Assembly: GCA_951799405.1 (NCBI GenBank) | Contig: OX637363.1 | Location: forward strand, 7,254,001-7,318,000 | Direction: 5' to 3' | Length of the DNA stretch: 64,000 nucleotides | Origin: Agapetus fuscipes | Taxonomy: Eukaryota > Arthropoda > Insecta > Trichoptera > Glossosomatidae | In this document: positions 62,616 through 64,000 of the stretch, piece after piece | Layout: each line of letters starts with the position of its first letter | Position numbering within the stretch: the stretch's first letter is position 1 | The notes under the pieces: generated by a model | What the model saw: only the letters and a program-made list of their open reading frames with translations | Told to the model about the DNA's origin: nothing | The model's database searches: none | Position numbers and translations under genes: made by a program

Positions 62616-62634
62616 CCTTGATGATTAATAAAAC
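62512..62634 (-). CDS. moody: moody exon 1 (start codon, N-terminus)
   Basis: Coding from ATG at 62615 (context ATCAAGGATGAG). 34 codons plus AG, donor GATTCAAG|GTACTT at 62511, phase 2, matching exon 2. Encodes an extracellular N-terminus with sequon N23-N-T. The acceptor CTTTGTCTTCAG just upstream (to 62635) makes 62634-62616 5' UTR and implies earlier non-coding exons. No signal peptide, as usual for this GPCR class. Confidence 0.75.
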
Positions 62635-62694
62635 CTGAAGACAAAGAAAACAGTACATATTAAATTAGCAAAGCACTTATTCGTATGATATGTA

Positions 62695-63245
62695 TGTATC
62701 GATGGATGTCGTGGTAGAGGAAGACCGAGAAAAGTATGGATGGATCAAATTTCTGAAATAGCGAATGAATGGGATATCGAGAGTCATAATAAAATAGGGC
62801 TTTTCAGAAAAAGTTTATGACTCTGGATGAAATGAAAGAAGGTTGTAAGGACAGGAAGAAATGGCGGCTAATCTGCAATGTTGATTTGTAATGTTGGCTC
62901 ATTCATTTATGTTACATTTTTTGTATAGGAGAGTATATGTTTTTTTTGGTACAGATTTCTTTTTAAGGTTTTGTTGTTTTTATATACTTAAATGTTATTT
63001 ATTATTTATATTCCTTGACTTATAGGTTGGTGTGAGGCTGACCACCCATACTGTAAAAAATGGTTCACTTTGCCAATGTCACCCCTGTGTCAGGGAAGGT
63101 CGGCAAAAGTTGTAGGGCTTATGTTCATTTGAGGTTTGGATTTTATTTGTAAGTACACATTCAGTATTTGTAAGCGCGAACTACACGTGTTTGTTTGTGG
63201 GCATGCATTTGAGTGCCTTAAATGTTAATATATCTTAAATTATCG
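62695..63245 (+). mobile_element. LINE-A 3' end with A-unit
   Basis: ORF end GCRGRGRPRKVWMDQISEIA with frameshift near 62800, then UTR and A-unit; tail eroded (TTAATATATCTTAAATTAT). Confidence 0.7.
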
Positions 63246-63334
63246 ATATGAGAAAGATAGTGAAATAGATCAGGCACAAAAACAGCTGTGGGTTTATTAA
63301 GTATTAGTAAAGAATTACAGTTTATTTACAGTGT

Positions 63335-63560
63335 GAAAGGAAAAAGAAGTAAGGGACGACCGAGAAAAGTGTGAAGTGATCAGATTGAGGAGATTGTGAA
63401 AAAATGGGCTATACAAAGCGAGCGTAAAAGAAGAAAATGCATGAAAAAGGTGATGGATTTGAATGAATTGAAAGAGGTATGTCAGGATAGGAAGAAATGG
63501 AGGCAGCTCTGGCCACCTCCAGCAAAATGGCGACAGATATACAGTTACAGTTACTGCGTC
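63335..63560 (+). mobile_element. LINE-A 3' end, ACAGTT-tailed subtype
   Basis: GKRSKGRPRKV (stop), QIEEIVKKWAIQSERKRR, LNELKEVCQDRKKWRQLW, then the ATACAGTTACAGTTACTG tail. Confidence 0.65.
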
Positions 63561-63689
63561 ATGTTTAACATGCGGCAAATTAGATCAAAATTGTACATGG
63601 ACTATCGAGTGGATTCTGTTCCTGACGAAGATACAGTGATAAAACTATTACAGGAATTAATCGAAATGTTTGACTTTATGGTACCATTC

Positions 63690-63962
63690 TAATCTAATCT
63701 AATCTAAGCTGCAAAGATATATATCATTTAAGATTTATACTAAATGCATTCCCACAAGCAGATATGTATAATTTCGCGCTAACACATGCCGCATGTGGAC
63801 CTACAATATAAAAACCCAATCTCAAATGAACATAAGCCTTGCAACTCTTGCCGTCCTTCCCTGAAACAGGGGTGACATTGGCAAAGTGAACCAATTTTTA
63901 TATTATGGGTGGTCAGCCGCATAACAACCTATAAGTCAAGGAACATACATGACAAATTACAT
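63690..63962 (-). repeat. A-unit with (TAATC)n tail side
   Basis: Complete minus copy; its head runs past the unit start into the UTR block ACATGACAAATTACATTTTT, so it carries some LINE-A UTR and continues to the window edge. Confidence 0.75.
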
Positions 63963-64000
63963 TTTTTAAAATCAAAGAATTGACTTTTATTTATTTTTAA

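Noticed and set aside
1..64000. CRISPR arrays, bacterial-type operons, integron or phage features
   Set aside because: No regular direct-repeat/spacer structure; the genes are spliced and the repeats are eukaryotic.

Overview
The window looks like insect nuclear DNA. Evidence: spliced genes with GT-AG introns, GC-rich exons in AT-rich flanks, a receptor recognisable as the insect GPCR Moody, and a dense load of LINEs, tRNA-derived SINEs, MITEs, a mariner, a Penelope-like element and an LTR element. I cannot name the order. There are no operons, CRISPR arrays or bona fide tRNA/rRNA genes; every tRNA-like stretch seen is the head of a SINE.

Two host genes lie tail to tail. At the left edge (153-5240, + strand) are the last four coding exons of a GPATCH2-like nuclear protein ending in an R3H-like domain. 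From 62615 down to 15193 (- strand) lies what appears to be a complete 8-exon moody gene (415 codons), a class A GPCR that in Drosophila acts in blood-brain-barrier glia. The exon phases all agree. The first exon (62512-62634) and the last (15193-15314) are short, and I assigned them by splice signals and phase. Introns reach about 17.5 kb and are packed with transposon copies.

Repeats by family (names are local to this report): LINE-A, a non-LTR element whose roughly 250-bp 3' unit (A-unit, usually with a (TTAGA)n tail) is the commonest repeat; SINE-B, SINE-C and SINE-D, each with tRNA-like A and B boxes, with B and C also fused as a double-headed composite; a CR1/L2-like LINE; several other LINE 3' ends including an R1-like one; MITE families F, H, I, J, K, L, hAT-like MITEs and others; a decayed mariner (40340-41493); a 5'-truncated Penelope-like element with a GIY-YIG domain (50735-51400); solo-LTR-like copies; and an intact-looking 2.1-kb LTR element that carries gag only (48305-50407).

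Most notable points: a 21-bp tandem repeat that has multiplied the splice donor of moody exon 3 exactly at the NRY motif; a possible alternative moody tail by intron retention; the gag-only LTR element with LTRs identical by eye and a 4-bp target duplication; the composite tRNA-tRNA SINE; and a SINE insertion carrying an inverted copy of its own head.
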